The notes under the pieces: model-generated
What the model was told of the DNA's origin: nothing
What the model saw: only the letters and a program-made list of their open reading frames with translations
Database searches by the model: none
Part shown: positions 54,451 through 64,000 of the stretch, piece by piece
Layout of the letters: each line of letters starts with the position of its first letter
Numbering within the stretch: the first letter of the stretch is position 1
Assembly (NCBI GenBank): GCA_963969395.1
Contig: OZ017795.1
Span: 2,542,001 to 2,606,000, forward strand
Length of the DNA: 64,000 bases
Source of the DNA: Pseudoscleropodium purum
Taxonomy: Eukaryota > Streptophyta > Bryopsida > Hypnales > Brachytheciaceae
Direction of reading: 5' to 3'
Made by a program: the position numbers and the translations under genes

Positions 54451-57400
54451 ATAAAGAATTCATTTATAGCACAAAAGACTCAAATATATGACAAGAAATA
54501 TCTATTGTTTTGTTGTCTAATAAGAAGCATTTCATTGTAGAAACATCATGAGCCATCAATACTGGATTGCATCAAATTTGTCTTTTTCTATATATAGAAC
54601 ATTCCTTCAATATCCTTGGGATTTGAATATAAGAAGTACCTTGTGTTCCATTGTTCAATAAAAGGCATGCAATTTTGTAAACATTATGATGTCAAAAATG
54701 GGTGGAAATAGTAGAAAAATATCATTGCTTCCTTGACAAGTATGCATTTAAATCTAATTAAAGTCTCCAATAAAGATCAATCTAGAGGTCACTTTGAGGG
54801 ATCAAATTTCTTTGAATGAAAGTGTTATATTTCATTTTAATTTCATAAATTCTTTTAAAGTAGTTCACTTTTTATATCTATAACAAATCATGTCTAATTA
54901 ATTTTTTGATCCCCTATTTATTTTTCAATAAACTATAACTTCAACCTATAATTTTGAAATTTTGTAATATTGACTAAAGTTCCAATTTTTCAAAATTCTT
55001 GACTCAAATAGAATTTGAAATAACTATTAGAATAGGTTGAAAAATGGATCAAAATGGCATGTTTGTCATTGATTCAATTATTTGTAGGGGAATAATACAT
55101 TAGATGTCCATTTTATCAATATTCAAGAAAAAAAACTTTCAAAAAAGAGTTATCTTTGAAAAAGATTAAAAAAAATTTAGACAATTTAAAAAAAAATGTA
55201 GAAGGTAAAAGTGATTTTTAGCTTAATAGTATATATTTTTACTTCAATTTTTTCTTAATTAATTATTATAAATATATTTAAAATACCAAAAATTTAAAAT
55301 GTGAAATTTCATAAAAAAAATTATTCAATTTTTATGTTTTTTTAATTAAAATTTTCTGATATCATAAAGGGGATTTAAAATTTGGATACTTGGTCACTAA
55401 TAGACACTCTAAGTGACCTCTTTTAGAAACTTTTATGGCCTTTATAAAGAAGAATCTATAAAAATAGGTTTAAAAAAATGGAATATAAATAGATAGTAAA
55501 AATTGATTTGAGAGCAAAAATACAATTTTTTTAATATAGATATGATAGACAAACTACCTAAGTTACTTTGGAGGATTTATATTAAGTTTATGAAATTCTA
55601 ATGAAAATCTTTAGGTCAAAAATGGTTTAGGCAATATTTAATATCTTATATATTTATATCTTTTTTGTATTGATGAATGTAGCTAGGATGCACTATGTAG
55701 GAATAGGCAAAACTAAAATTATGAAATGCACTCAAAAAATAAAGCCACAATTGAATCTCTAGTCAAAGCAATGGAACAAAAGCCATACTTTCTAAAAATA
55801 GTGACAAGGGAGCCATGATTATTCCATTAGATGATTTGTTGTGTGGCCTTTCATGTCTCTAAATAAATCTAGGGGTTCCTAAAATTGGCTAGATTAATAT
55901 GTGAGCTACTCCCATTTTCAAAAAATTGCTTAATTACTATAGCTTCTACTAAATCCTTCTATGTATGAAAGAGTGGAAGTCAATAGTATACAAAGCAATG
56001 CATGCTGAAAAAAGGTGGTGAAATTGAAAATATTCCCCGATTTTTAAATTGCTTAAAAGCTTTTAGTTTGGATCATTTTTTGACCAATGTTGGTGCGGTG
56101 AAGTCTACTAATGTCCTTTGTATTCAATTATGATGATGTCTTGTGATTCACTTCTATGAAATTTCCAACAAAAAATTTGTTAGTAGTTTTTGTGTAGTTG
56201 TAGATTGAATTCATCACATTTAGTTGGTTGGAGGTTGTGTTTTGATTCCATTTGCATGGATCAAGTTGTTATATAGTCAAATCTAGAGTGTGGTATCTAC
56301 AAATTATGTTGCTTCTAAGCGTTTAAACTAGCTTCATTTTTTGTTGATCAACTTGTAGAGAGACATTTCAAACTTAATTTGGGATAAGTATATTTGGAAC
56401 TCTAGATTTATTTAGAGATAGAAAGGATACTATACAATTTTTTTGGCCATTTTTTGTGTTATCATTCATCTTGCACTAATGTTTATTTTTATAATATTAT
56501 GCATATCTAAGTACTACATTTATATATACATTAATATTTATTATATATATTTAAAAAAATTCATGAAGAATTTTGAAGCTAAATATTTGAATAATATGTA
56601 GTATATATGTAGTATAAATTTATTTATTCTCTTTAATTTACAACACCAAGAGAATTAATCGAGTTCATTCACTAGGGAAGATTTATATTAGCTAAATTTG
56701 TATGTAGCTAAGGTCTAGAAATGTAGAGTAAATGATATTCTAATTACAAAATAGAATGTTAAAAATATTGTTTGTTCCTCGAGTATATTACACCAATTCC
56801 ACACCAAAATAGGTAGGAGTCAAAACACATTCAAACTCCACATGGTTTTGGCTATAGCCACAATAATTCAATAATAATATTCAAATCACAACAAGGAAAA
56901 ATAATCTATAAAAAGTATCACGCTTGCTTCACTTACTAGCGGGAGGTGGTAGACACTCTACTCTCCTGAAATAAATCTTGACTATTGGCTTTATCCTCTA
57001 GAGAATGTCCTATGGTTGCCAAAAGGTGCATTTTTAAATTGCCTTTTTAAATCACTTGGCTATAGTCTATTAAATTGATATTAGTAATCATCTAATTATT
57101 AGGCTATTTATCCTAATTTGGGTTTTATATCCTCAATCAAAGTTTATAGTGTATTCGAATACTTTTCTCATTACAATTAGAAAATGGCTACTAAGTCTGT
57201 AGCCTTTGCACTAAAATTATGAATATGCTACTTTGAATAAAAAAAATCTTGTTTACAATATAGTATATAAAATATTTGAATATTTATTTGTCTAATTTTT
57301 ATATTTGAATAAATTTATAATTGAAATGTATTAAATTTAAATAGAGATTTTTTTTATTAGGCATTTTTTTTGGGGGGGGGGGGGAGATTTTTGGATTGGA

Positions 57401-57780
57401 TTGTAGAATTTAGAAGAATTTCATACCTTTGTTGTAGTATAAGTTGTTAAATAGTAATTTTCTAGTGCTTGGCTTAATATTCACATTTTTCAAATCTACC
57501 TCATTCAATTTTATTCTATGGCAACCATGAGCCATGTACCATCTATGACTTGATACCATACAATGTGGTTGCTTTTTGAATTTGAGGCCCAACTAGATCC
57601 TCATGTATTAGGCTATTCACAATAATGTAGGCCATTCTATATTTTGTTTGAGACATTCAAAATTTACATTGTTTCTTTGATCAAGGAGCACGTGTAGAAT
57701 TGTCCTAGTGATAGGAGGTTCACTCCACTTCCCTACTTCCCCCTAAAGCATCATCTTTTCGAAGTTTGAACCATATTTAT
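54451..57780. other. AT-rich intergenic DNA
   Basis: No supported gene. A 13-base G run lies at 57372-57384; it may be a sequencing or assembly weak point. Confidence 0.45.
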
Positions 57781-58085
57781 GGCCAATTTCATTAAAATGA
57801 CGATATTCTGTTAATTTGGCACTTTTAGCAATTCAAATCGCATAGTCTGAATTGTTTTTTTGAACTATAATTTATACCAGTATTAAAATTTTGAAATCTA
57901 CATGTTTCTTAGATATTTAAAATCTATACCAATTCTAGATATTTCAAATTGCTTGGTTTAATATTTATGTTAATTTAAAATTTTTAAAATTTAAAATTGA
58001 CCTAGATGTTAGCAATGTATACTTGTTGTAGATGTCAAGGTGTAAAAATGGCATATAGAATACCACCATTTTAATGAAATGCTCC
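57781..58085. mobile_element. MITE of the ATTTCATTAAAATGGCGGTATTC family (full copy)
   Basis: Left end GGCCAATTTCATTAAAATGA; right end, reverse-complemented, GGAGCATTTCATTAAAATGG. The arms continue with 'gatattctgttaatttggca' and 'gtattctatatgccattttt'. About 305 bp, AT-rich. Other members: 32470-32642, 52451-52670 and probably a diverged one near 62496. Confidence 0.7.
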
Positions 58086-58248
58086 ATATTTCAATAATAA
58101 AATTAAAATTGAAATTTTAAGTAGGTCATTGCTCATAGAATGGAACCCTAGTATATTTTTTATGGCTACTTGAAAATGTTATTTATAGAATCACAACTAA
58201 AGTCATTCCTTTGAAGATATAGCCCAATGGGCCTAGCTTGCCATTTTA

Positions 58249-58567
58249 CAGGGTTGACACGACGTCCGGACGCGGACGCTATGTTCGCAGCGTCCGCTGA
58301 CATTCGCGTCCCGGCGGACGTAGCGTCCGCCTCGTCTGTCCGCCCGATTACGGCCGGCCGATCGACGCGCGGACTGATCTGGTCCGCACGATCTGGGCGT
58401 CCGCCCCGTCTATTCGCCCCGCCCGTCCGCCCTGCCCCGCTCGTCTGCTTTTCGACGGCGGTCGGGACGCTGCGTTTGCTAGTGTCCGTGCGTCCGGATG
58501 TTCGAAAAACGAATGCTATTTTGGGGCGAACGTTGACATTCGTCAACCTTGCCATTCGTCAACCTTG
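58249..58567. mobile_element. CpG-rich hAT-type MITE (copy C), 319 bp, inverted relative to B
   Basis: Left end CAGGGTTGACACGACGTCC; right end in reverse complement CAAGGTTGACGAATG. It is flanked by a perfect 8-bp duplication CCATTTTA (58241-58248 and 58568-58575). In reverse complement it shares with B the 'cgccccaaaatagc' block next to the terminus, the 'ggccgtaa' and 'gatcgac' core and abundant GGACG words. The right end contains a short internal duplication of 'ccattcgtcaaccttg'. Open frames inside (58166-58700) are by-products. Confidence 0.9.
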
Positions 58568-58575
58568 CCATTTTA

Positions 58576-60640
58576 AGGTCAACCTTGAAAGGTTAGATTC
58601 CATAACCACTTGGCTACGTAGTCACACTTTAAAATCTCCAACTTTTTTATGGTTAATTTTTCCACTATTTTTGAATGAAAGTTTTATTTTATTTTTTTAA
58701 TTCCATGATCAATTTGTCATGTAGTCACACCTCAAAAGTCAAGAATCTCCAACTTTTTATTGTTCATTTTGCCACTATTTATGAATGGAATTTTTTTTTA
58801 AAATTTTAAGGAATGAAATTAGTTAAATAACATTCCTAATAAATGTCATAAAGTTTCCAAAATTTTCTTGTAGATTTCAAATTTTCATGAATTTTAGAGG
58901 AAAAAATGAAGAAAGTTCATATCAATTGCAAACGTGCTTAAAAAAATGAAGTTCTCATAATAGAAGTATAGTTTAGATTCATAGTATAGAAAGTTTTTAT
59001 ATCAATCTAAATTTAGAAAACTATTTGTAATTCCTCAACTATGAACTTCAATAAAATACTCATTTTTAGAAGTTTTCAAAATTCTCAATCGAACTAGAAT
59101 CTGCACAGTGCACAGACTTCTAAAATCTAGTCCTGATCACGTACTATATATGGATTGAAATTTTAGACGGTGTGTCTGCAAGGTGCCAATTCAAAGTTTT
59201 GGAATTTTGCCAATTTATCGATATAATTGACTATATTAATTGAACCTACTCAACTATCCCAGCTAGCCACATCTTCAGGAAGCCCAGGCACTCATTTTCG
59301 CAGTTTCTTCCGGGGAATAGACTTAACAGCTCGGGAACATAATAGCACGGGCAAGGGCACCTTGACGAACGGCGACGAGTGGGAACAAAAATTCCAAGAA
59401 CGGGGTGCAGCTTCACGTTCTGCTGCTGCGATGCAGTATTCGCCCCAGCAACATCCGAAACTTCTGAGCCTTGAGTCACACTTGGCATCGAATCCACTAG
59501 AGCAAAGGCTGAGCAATTGGAGCTCTGAATCTTCGTCACCAGAGGCCCCACTGGAGTCCTCAGTAGCGTACCCATAACACGTGTTTTAGTTCCCAGCGCT
59601 GCAGTTGCTGCAATGTTTCGCTTCATATTGCAGATGGGAGCTGGCGGCTCTTACTATATTATTTACGGAGAGGACCGTACCGAGAGGATTGATGTTTGTT
59701 GGTGGAACCTCTACCAGCTTAATTAGCTCGATCCCGATGAGATGAACTCAAGTCGATTTCAACGAACTGCAAGAGGAGAGTAAATGAACCTGTCAATGAT
59801 TGAACATAATGGAATAAGAACATTTCATGAACTACGTTTCGCCATATTCGTAGATCATGGGAGGGTTTAGGCTAGGGTTTCGAGGAATTTTTTTGCATAT
59901 TTTTTCGCAAGTCTGGAATGTCATAATCTGCACATACCAGGTTGACTCACGCACTGTCCAGGTGTTTAGAGCTTCGATTCAATTATGCAGTTCAATGTCC
60001 CGCCCTGCTTAATATTGTGTTCTGTAGATTGAATATGATATGCGAGACGAACCTGAAGTCTAATGCTTACGGTCCCACATTGGGCTCACAGTAGAATGTT
60101 AAATTAGGGTGTTTCAGCTAGAACTCCACAAGATTTGTGGTAAAATTGTGACATTCTGACATATGAGTACGTCAGTACGTGCATAGAGCTCTCAAAACTC
60201 GGACTAGTTTAGATCTGACTTTCTGAGCTCGAGGAGTCTGCACGAGCTAGCACATAATTATCTATATAAGTATATATCGACATGCTCTTTTAACGATTGG
60301 AAAAATTGTGAAAATTCTATGATGAGTATGATCTTGTGAATGTGACTGACTCACAATTACTTAATTTTAATTCACGATGGGAGAAACACCGCACATTGCT
60401 GCAAACAGAAAGAGGACCAGATTGATTGACAGACGTACCTCGAAGGAAACGGTGATGGCGTGCCTTTTCCGATTGAATGGTCCTCCACAGATCGTCTCCA
60501 GCTCTACACGCCTTCACGTACTGATTGCAAATTACTATCTGACTCCTGACAAGAAGCAAAGCACATGGAGATCTCAGAGCCCTACCCTCAAAGCAAAAAA
60601 CTTAAAACTTAAGCCAAGGTTGGAATGAAAATGTGTCTCT
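58576..60640. other. Intergenic DNA with a possible gene remnant
   Basis: AT-rich up to about 59200, then a less AT-rich stretch. On the minus strand 59246-59626 opens with MKRNIAATAALGTKTRVMG, which could be an organelle presequence, with a possible AAG|GTGCCC donor near 59364. No following exon is visible. On the same stretch the plus strand is also open (59227-59577). I do not call either a gene. Confidence 0.35.
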
Positions 60641-60675
60641 ACACTCTGCAGGGTCAATATTTATAGTCCGATTCA
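60641..60675 (-). promoter_or_regulatory. TATA-type promoter, minus strand, without clear gene
   Basis: Minus strand GGACTATAAATATTGACC. Upstream of it (60680-60765 on plus) CCTCGG and CTCGGTAGTA/CCCGAG words recall the CCGAGG units next to the BTB-cassette TATA boxes. Downstream, the frame 60317-60559 is not recognisable. Confidence 0.4.
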
Positions 60676-60679
60676 TAAG

Positions 60680-61924
60680 CCTCGGTTGTAGTGTTTCAGC
60701 TCCTGCTTGATTAAAAGACTCGGTAGTATGTTATTCATAGTACCCACTCCCGAGAGGGGCAGAGTTATGTATTCTAATTATCACCTTGAAACTCTAGAAT
60801 TCTACAGTCAGGAATTCTAGATTAATTCTAGCAGATATATTAGCATGCATGTGTGCCGAACTGCTGATCAAAAGCCATTTTCAATGAATTTTATTGAAGC
60901 GGGGAGCCATGAAAAATTGTGACCTACTTAAGAGGCCTACACAAATCTCTAAAAACTAAGACAGTTATAGATTAAAATTTCACATCGAGAGCGACAGAGC
61001 GTCTTGAAAATTGCCAGAGTAGTAGAATATTACCAATTTAAAAATAAACTAAGTTGCAACCACTATTTTCAAGGAACTTGTTTGATAGTTTTCTAGAAGT
61101 TTGTCTGGAATCTCCAGATGAGTGAAGATTTTTTGGATCACATATAAACATGTTTTAGCTCTTCTAGCTCTACGTACTTCACAACCCGGCACCCTCGACA
61201 ATCGAATTAACCAGCTATTCCTACTTTTTTTTAATTATTGTCTATGCAGACACATACAATAAGTCCAATTCTGAGATTGAGTGGCAATTTGGCAGTTGAT
61301 CATGAACTGCACTTTGAACTAATATTGGTCATGCTAAGCTAGCTGGATTACATAATGACATTGATGCAAGCCCATTTATACATGCACAACCAAATTGGAA
61401 GGCCGGATAGCAACTTGCATTGCAACGAAAAAACGAAAATGACTATCCAAAAATCCAATGAAGTTTGAAAAGCACTTTGTAGAAGGCTTCATTTATTGAA
61501 ACTCAGTTTGAAATAATCGGTAGGAACTCTGTGCAATATGAAGTGTTTAAACTGCTACTTCAGCGCGCTGTGAGGCCGGAGTCCAAGAGACAAGTGAGAA
61601 TATAAGCAGTATAATATACTGTATTAGTGACCTATTTGCTAAATAGAAGAGTTTGGATCTAGCTTTGGATCGATATCATTTGACAACTAACAAGCATCAT
61701 GACCTAGCTTTGAGATAACGAGGAGACACATGCAGATGAGGGTCAAAGAATTTAATCAAATCTTGAGTGAAACGTATTGTCGGCAACCTTAGTTGAACAG
61801 ACTCGGGGCTGTGAAGCTCATGACATGCTCCCATGGACTCAAGTAGAGTTACAATTGGTGATATTGCAAGGTCGTGAAGAATTGATTGGAAAGGGCCGGT
61901 ACTGGAGCCAGATCTGATAAGTCC
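60680..61924. other. Intergenic DNA
   Basis: No supported gene or element; open frames such as 61697-61945 (minus) show no family likeness. Confidence 0.4.
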
Positions 61925-61938
61925 AAAATTTCGTGAAA

Positions 61939-62010
61939 ACTCCATTTGTAGTAAGTTGCCCCAAAATATCTATGTTACCAAAAAACACAGTTTTGGCATT
62001 GAAGGGTTAA
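61939..62010. mobile_element. Fragment of a dispersed repeat ending in TTAA
   Basis: Similar to 25318-25392 ('aactccattt.tagt', 'atgttaccaaaaaacaca') and ends TTGAAGGGTTAA, like the termini of the TTAA-bounded element at 53538-54450. It abuts the 3' end of the DnaJ pseudogene. Confidence 0.45.
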
Positions 62011-62029
62011 GTACCACTTCCGGCCAAGA

Positions 62030-62440
62030 TCTAAGGTGCATGCTAACAACCTCTTCAGCCCCTCTTTCTGCTCCACACTCAGCTCCTTGGGAAACTCGAC
62101 CTCAAATTTGACCCTGAGCCTCCCTTTCCTCCATGACTCTCCCACGACCAGCATCCCTTCTTCCACAATCCCATCTCAAACTCCACGGGAATATGTCACA
62201 CTGTACCCCACGTCTACACTCAGCCTGGCTCCTCCCAACTAACGTCTTCACCAGAACACCATGCGAGCGCCTCCACCAACGTTATCTTCTTCAATCCTCA
62301 TAATCAAGTCATTCCCTACTCGAAAGAAAAGTTTGATGTGGTCGCTCTTCCACTGTACGTGTAGACGACGTCCGAGGCTTGGTGACCGGGTTGGAGGATG
62401 CTGCCACGGTTGTGGAAGGTAATGGTGGTGCCGGCCATCC
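62030..62440 (-). pseudogene. DnaJ (HSP40, type II) C-terminal domain pseudogene
   Basis: HSP40 co-chaperones deliver substrates to HSP70. On the minus strand, pieces of the substrate-binding C-terminal domain follow in order but in different frames: GTTITFHNRGSILQPG with ASDVVYTY (from about 62433), GNDLIMRIEE, VGGGAR, and finally LRVKFEVEFPKELSVEQKEG with LKRLLA (about 62035-62115), the typical C-terminal strand and helix. Stops and frame changes separate them. The J domain and the rest of the N-terminus are not found upstream. The 3' end runs into a mobile-element fragment. Confidence 0.8.
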
Positions 62441-64000
62441 GGGTACGTGGAGATTGAGCACCACCAGTGAGTTTGCTAGAATAGCTTACCGTCCGTCAAT
62501 TTCGTTAGATTGGCGGTATTTCAACAATTTGGCACATTTCGGGACACCTGCTTGGAAACATAAATCCACCGTATCCGTCCGAGATTTTGAACCTTTCTGT
62601 GCGAAAAAGTCACAATTTTTGGAGTTGGAAACGCTTCACTTTTCACGAAATGGACATTACTTCCGTATAACAATTGGTTGCATTTGATGGTACGTTTTAT
62701 TCATGTCCGACTGGAAAGAGCTGGTTTAGGAACACTGGTCTTGATTCAATCTATCGTCGACTCGACTATTTTTTTTTATGTGGTTGATCAATTGGATTTG
62801 TCCCCCTCATAAAAGAACAAATGGATTAGAATAGCAGACATGTATATATGCGTACTGGATAGCTAGCGGTTCCAATATAAGCATGGAAGAAATGAAATGT
62901 CACAGAAACGAGGGCGTACGGTGCCAAGGCTAATAGTCATCAAGGTCAGCCCTTCAACCAAGCAACCCTAGCTGGAACAGAGATCCGTTGATGATAGTAA
63001 ACAGGGTGATGGACAACCAGGCTTGCTTGCCAGATAGAAATGGCTTCCCCCTCAACCTGCAACGCAAAACCTCTCACAGTACGTCACGAAATCCAGCGCT
63101 TGATTTACCACAGAATTTCAAATTCTGAGCTAATGAAATCCAGTTAGAGCTTCTGACGTGCATGGGACTAGTATAGGAAGAGTGGAATTAATCTTGTGAC
63201 AGTGTAGAGAACTGCATTGACATTAATTGCGAAGGCGAGAATCAAAGATCCAGCAGGAATTAGTCATTTGGACGCCACAAACATCATGATCACACCCGGC
63301 TTGGGCGTCACGGCTTCCATACCAGCATGTTAGTTCCCCAGAAGCAAAATGGGAGCCCCAGACAATGCGATCGATCCACAACTTCTCCATCTCCGCCTTG
63401 GCCCCCATCTTTACAAACTTACATTGGTTGAGTGGCTCTGGATCACCTCTCAAATTCTCAAATGGACATTATCTACAGTGACTGTATATCCAAAAAAAAC
63501 AGCCTCATCAATCCAGCGAAGATCAAAAGTCGCATACGTACATCATCTTGGAAAACCATATTATTTTTTAAAATATTGTTCTTTGCTACGAAGCTATGAT
63601 GCGGAATTTGAAATTACTCAACTATCTCAGCCGCTACTATTTATGAGATGAAATCAGTTAATAACATGCCTAATATATGTCAAAAATTTTCAAATTCTTA
63701 TTTCAAGGATTTCAAATATCCAAGAATTTTAGAAGGAAAAATGAAGAAAATTTATATCAATTGCAAACATGCTTAAAAAAAAGAAATTTTCATAGTAGAA
63801 ATACAAAGTATAGTAGTAGTAGATCTGTTGTATAGAACAATATAAATAGTATAGAATATTTATATCCATAAAAATTTAGAATAGCAATCCAAGATTTTCC
63901 ACTTCAAATTTCAATAAAATACTCATTTCTAGGAGTTTTTCAAAATTCTCAAGTAGCATAGAATTTGCACTTTTAAAATCTTGTACTATGGATTTTTAGA
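62441..64000. other. Intergenic DNA to the window end
   Basis: 62496-62540 ('ttcgttagattggcggtatt', 'aacaatttggcac') looks like a diverged end of the ATTTCATTAAAATGGCGGTATTC MITE family. The piece 63645-64000 resembles 58805-59110 ('catgcttaaaaaaa.gaa', 'ttcaataaaatactcatttc', 'agtttt.caaaattctcaa'), an AT-rich direct repeat. No gene is supported; the frame 63223-63453 (minus) is unrecognised. Confidence 0.45.

Noticed and set aside
57372..57384. Run of 13 G
   Set aside because: A homopolymer, possibly a sequencing artefact; no structure around it to support a G-quadruplex element.
58166..58700. Open frames on both strands over copy C
   Set aside because: Same cause: GC-rich noncoding transposon.
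59227..59626. Two opposing frames of about 120 codons
   Set aside because: Only one could be real at most; the minus one has a presequence-like start but no further exons, so it was left as a note.

Overview
This is nuclear DNA of a land plant. Genes are split by AT-rich introns with GT..AG borders, and the intergenic DNA is very AT-rich and full of small inverted-repeat transposons. The protein families are plant-like: cytosolic ribulose-phosphate 3-epimerase, an ABCC transporter, SKP1, and BTB/POZ proteins of the At3g05675 type. I cannot fix the lineage; a non-flowering plant seems possible but is not shown by the sequence.

Layout. 1-1598 (minus): 5' part of a ribulose-5-phosphate 3-epimerase gene, running off the left edge and apparently containing a 5-nt microexon. 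2.5-10.8 kb: AT-rich DNA with several MITEs, one nested in another. 10.84-17.56 kb (plus): a 13-exon ABCC transporter whose exons join in frame into about 1298 residues, without the usual N-terminal TMD0. 19.93-21.29 kb (minus): an intronless protein with a PA-clan (chymotrypsin-fold) protease-like pattern and Cys at the nucleophile position. 22.50-23.74 kb (minus): a two-exon gene of unrecognised family. 24-32.6 kb: mobile-element remnants and AT-rich DNA.

30.7-37.6 kb and 43.1-48.1 kb are two copies of one segmental duplication. Each holds a minus-strand BTB/POZ gene preceded by tandem 'promoter + leader exon + leader intron' cassettes. The left BTB copy is broken; the right copy is open (455 aa). 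Between them lie a two-exon SKP1-like gene with a long extra C-terminus (38.5-39.7 kb) and a dead short-chain dehydrogenase (40.3-41.1 kb).

49-64 kb is mostly mobile-element territory. It contains three related, CpG-rich hAT-type MITEs (two complete with 8-bp target duplications), a TTAA-bounded element resembling piggyBac, a TATA promoter with no clear gene, and a DnaJ (HSP40) pseudogene.

There is no operon-like cooperation. SKP1 and BTB proteins are both adaptor types used by cullin ubiquitin ligases, but their proximity may be chance. All exon models come from reading splice borders and family conservation by eye, not from transcripts.
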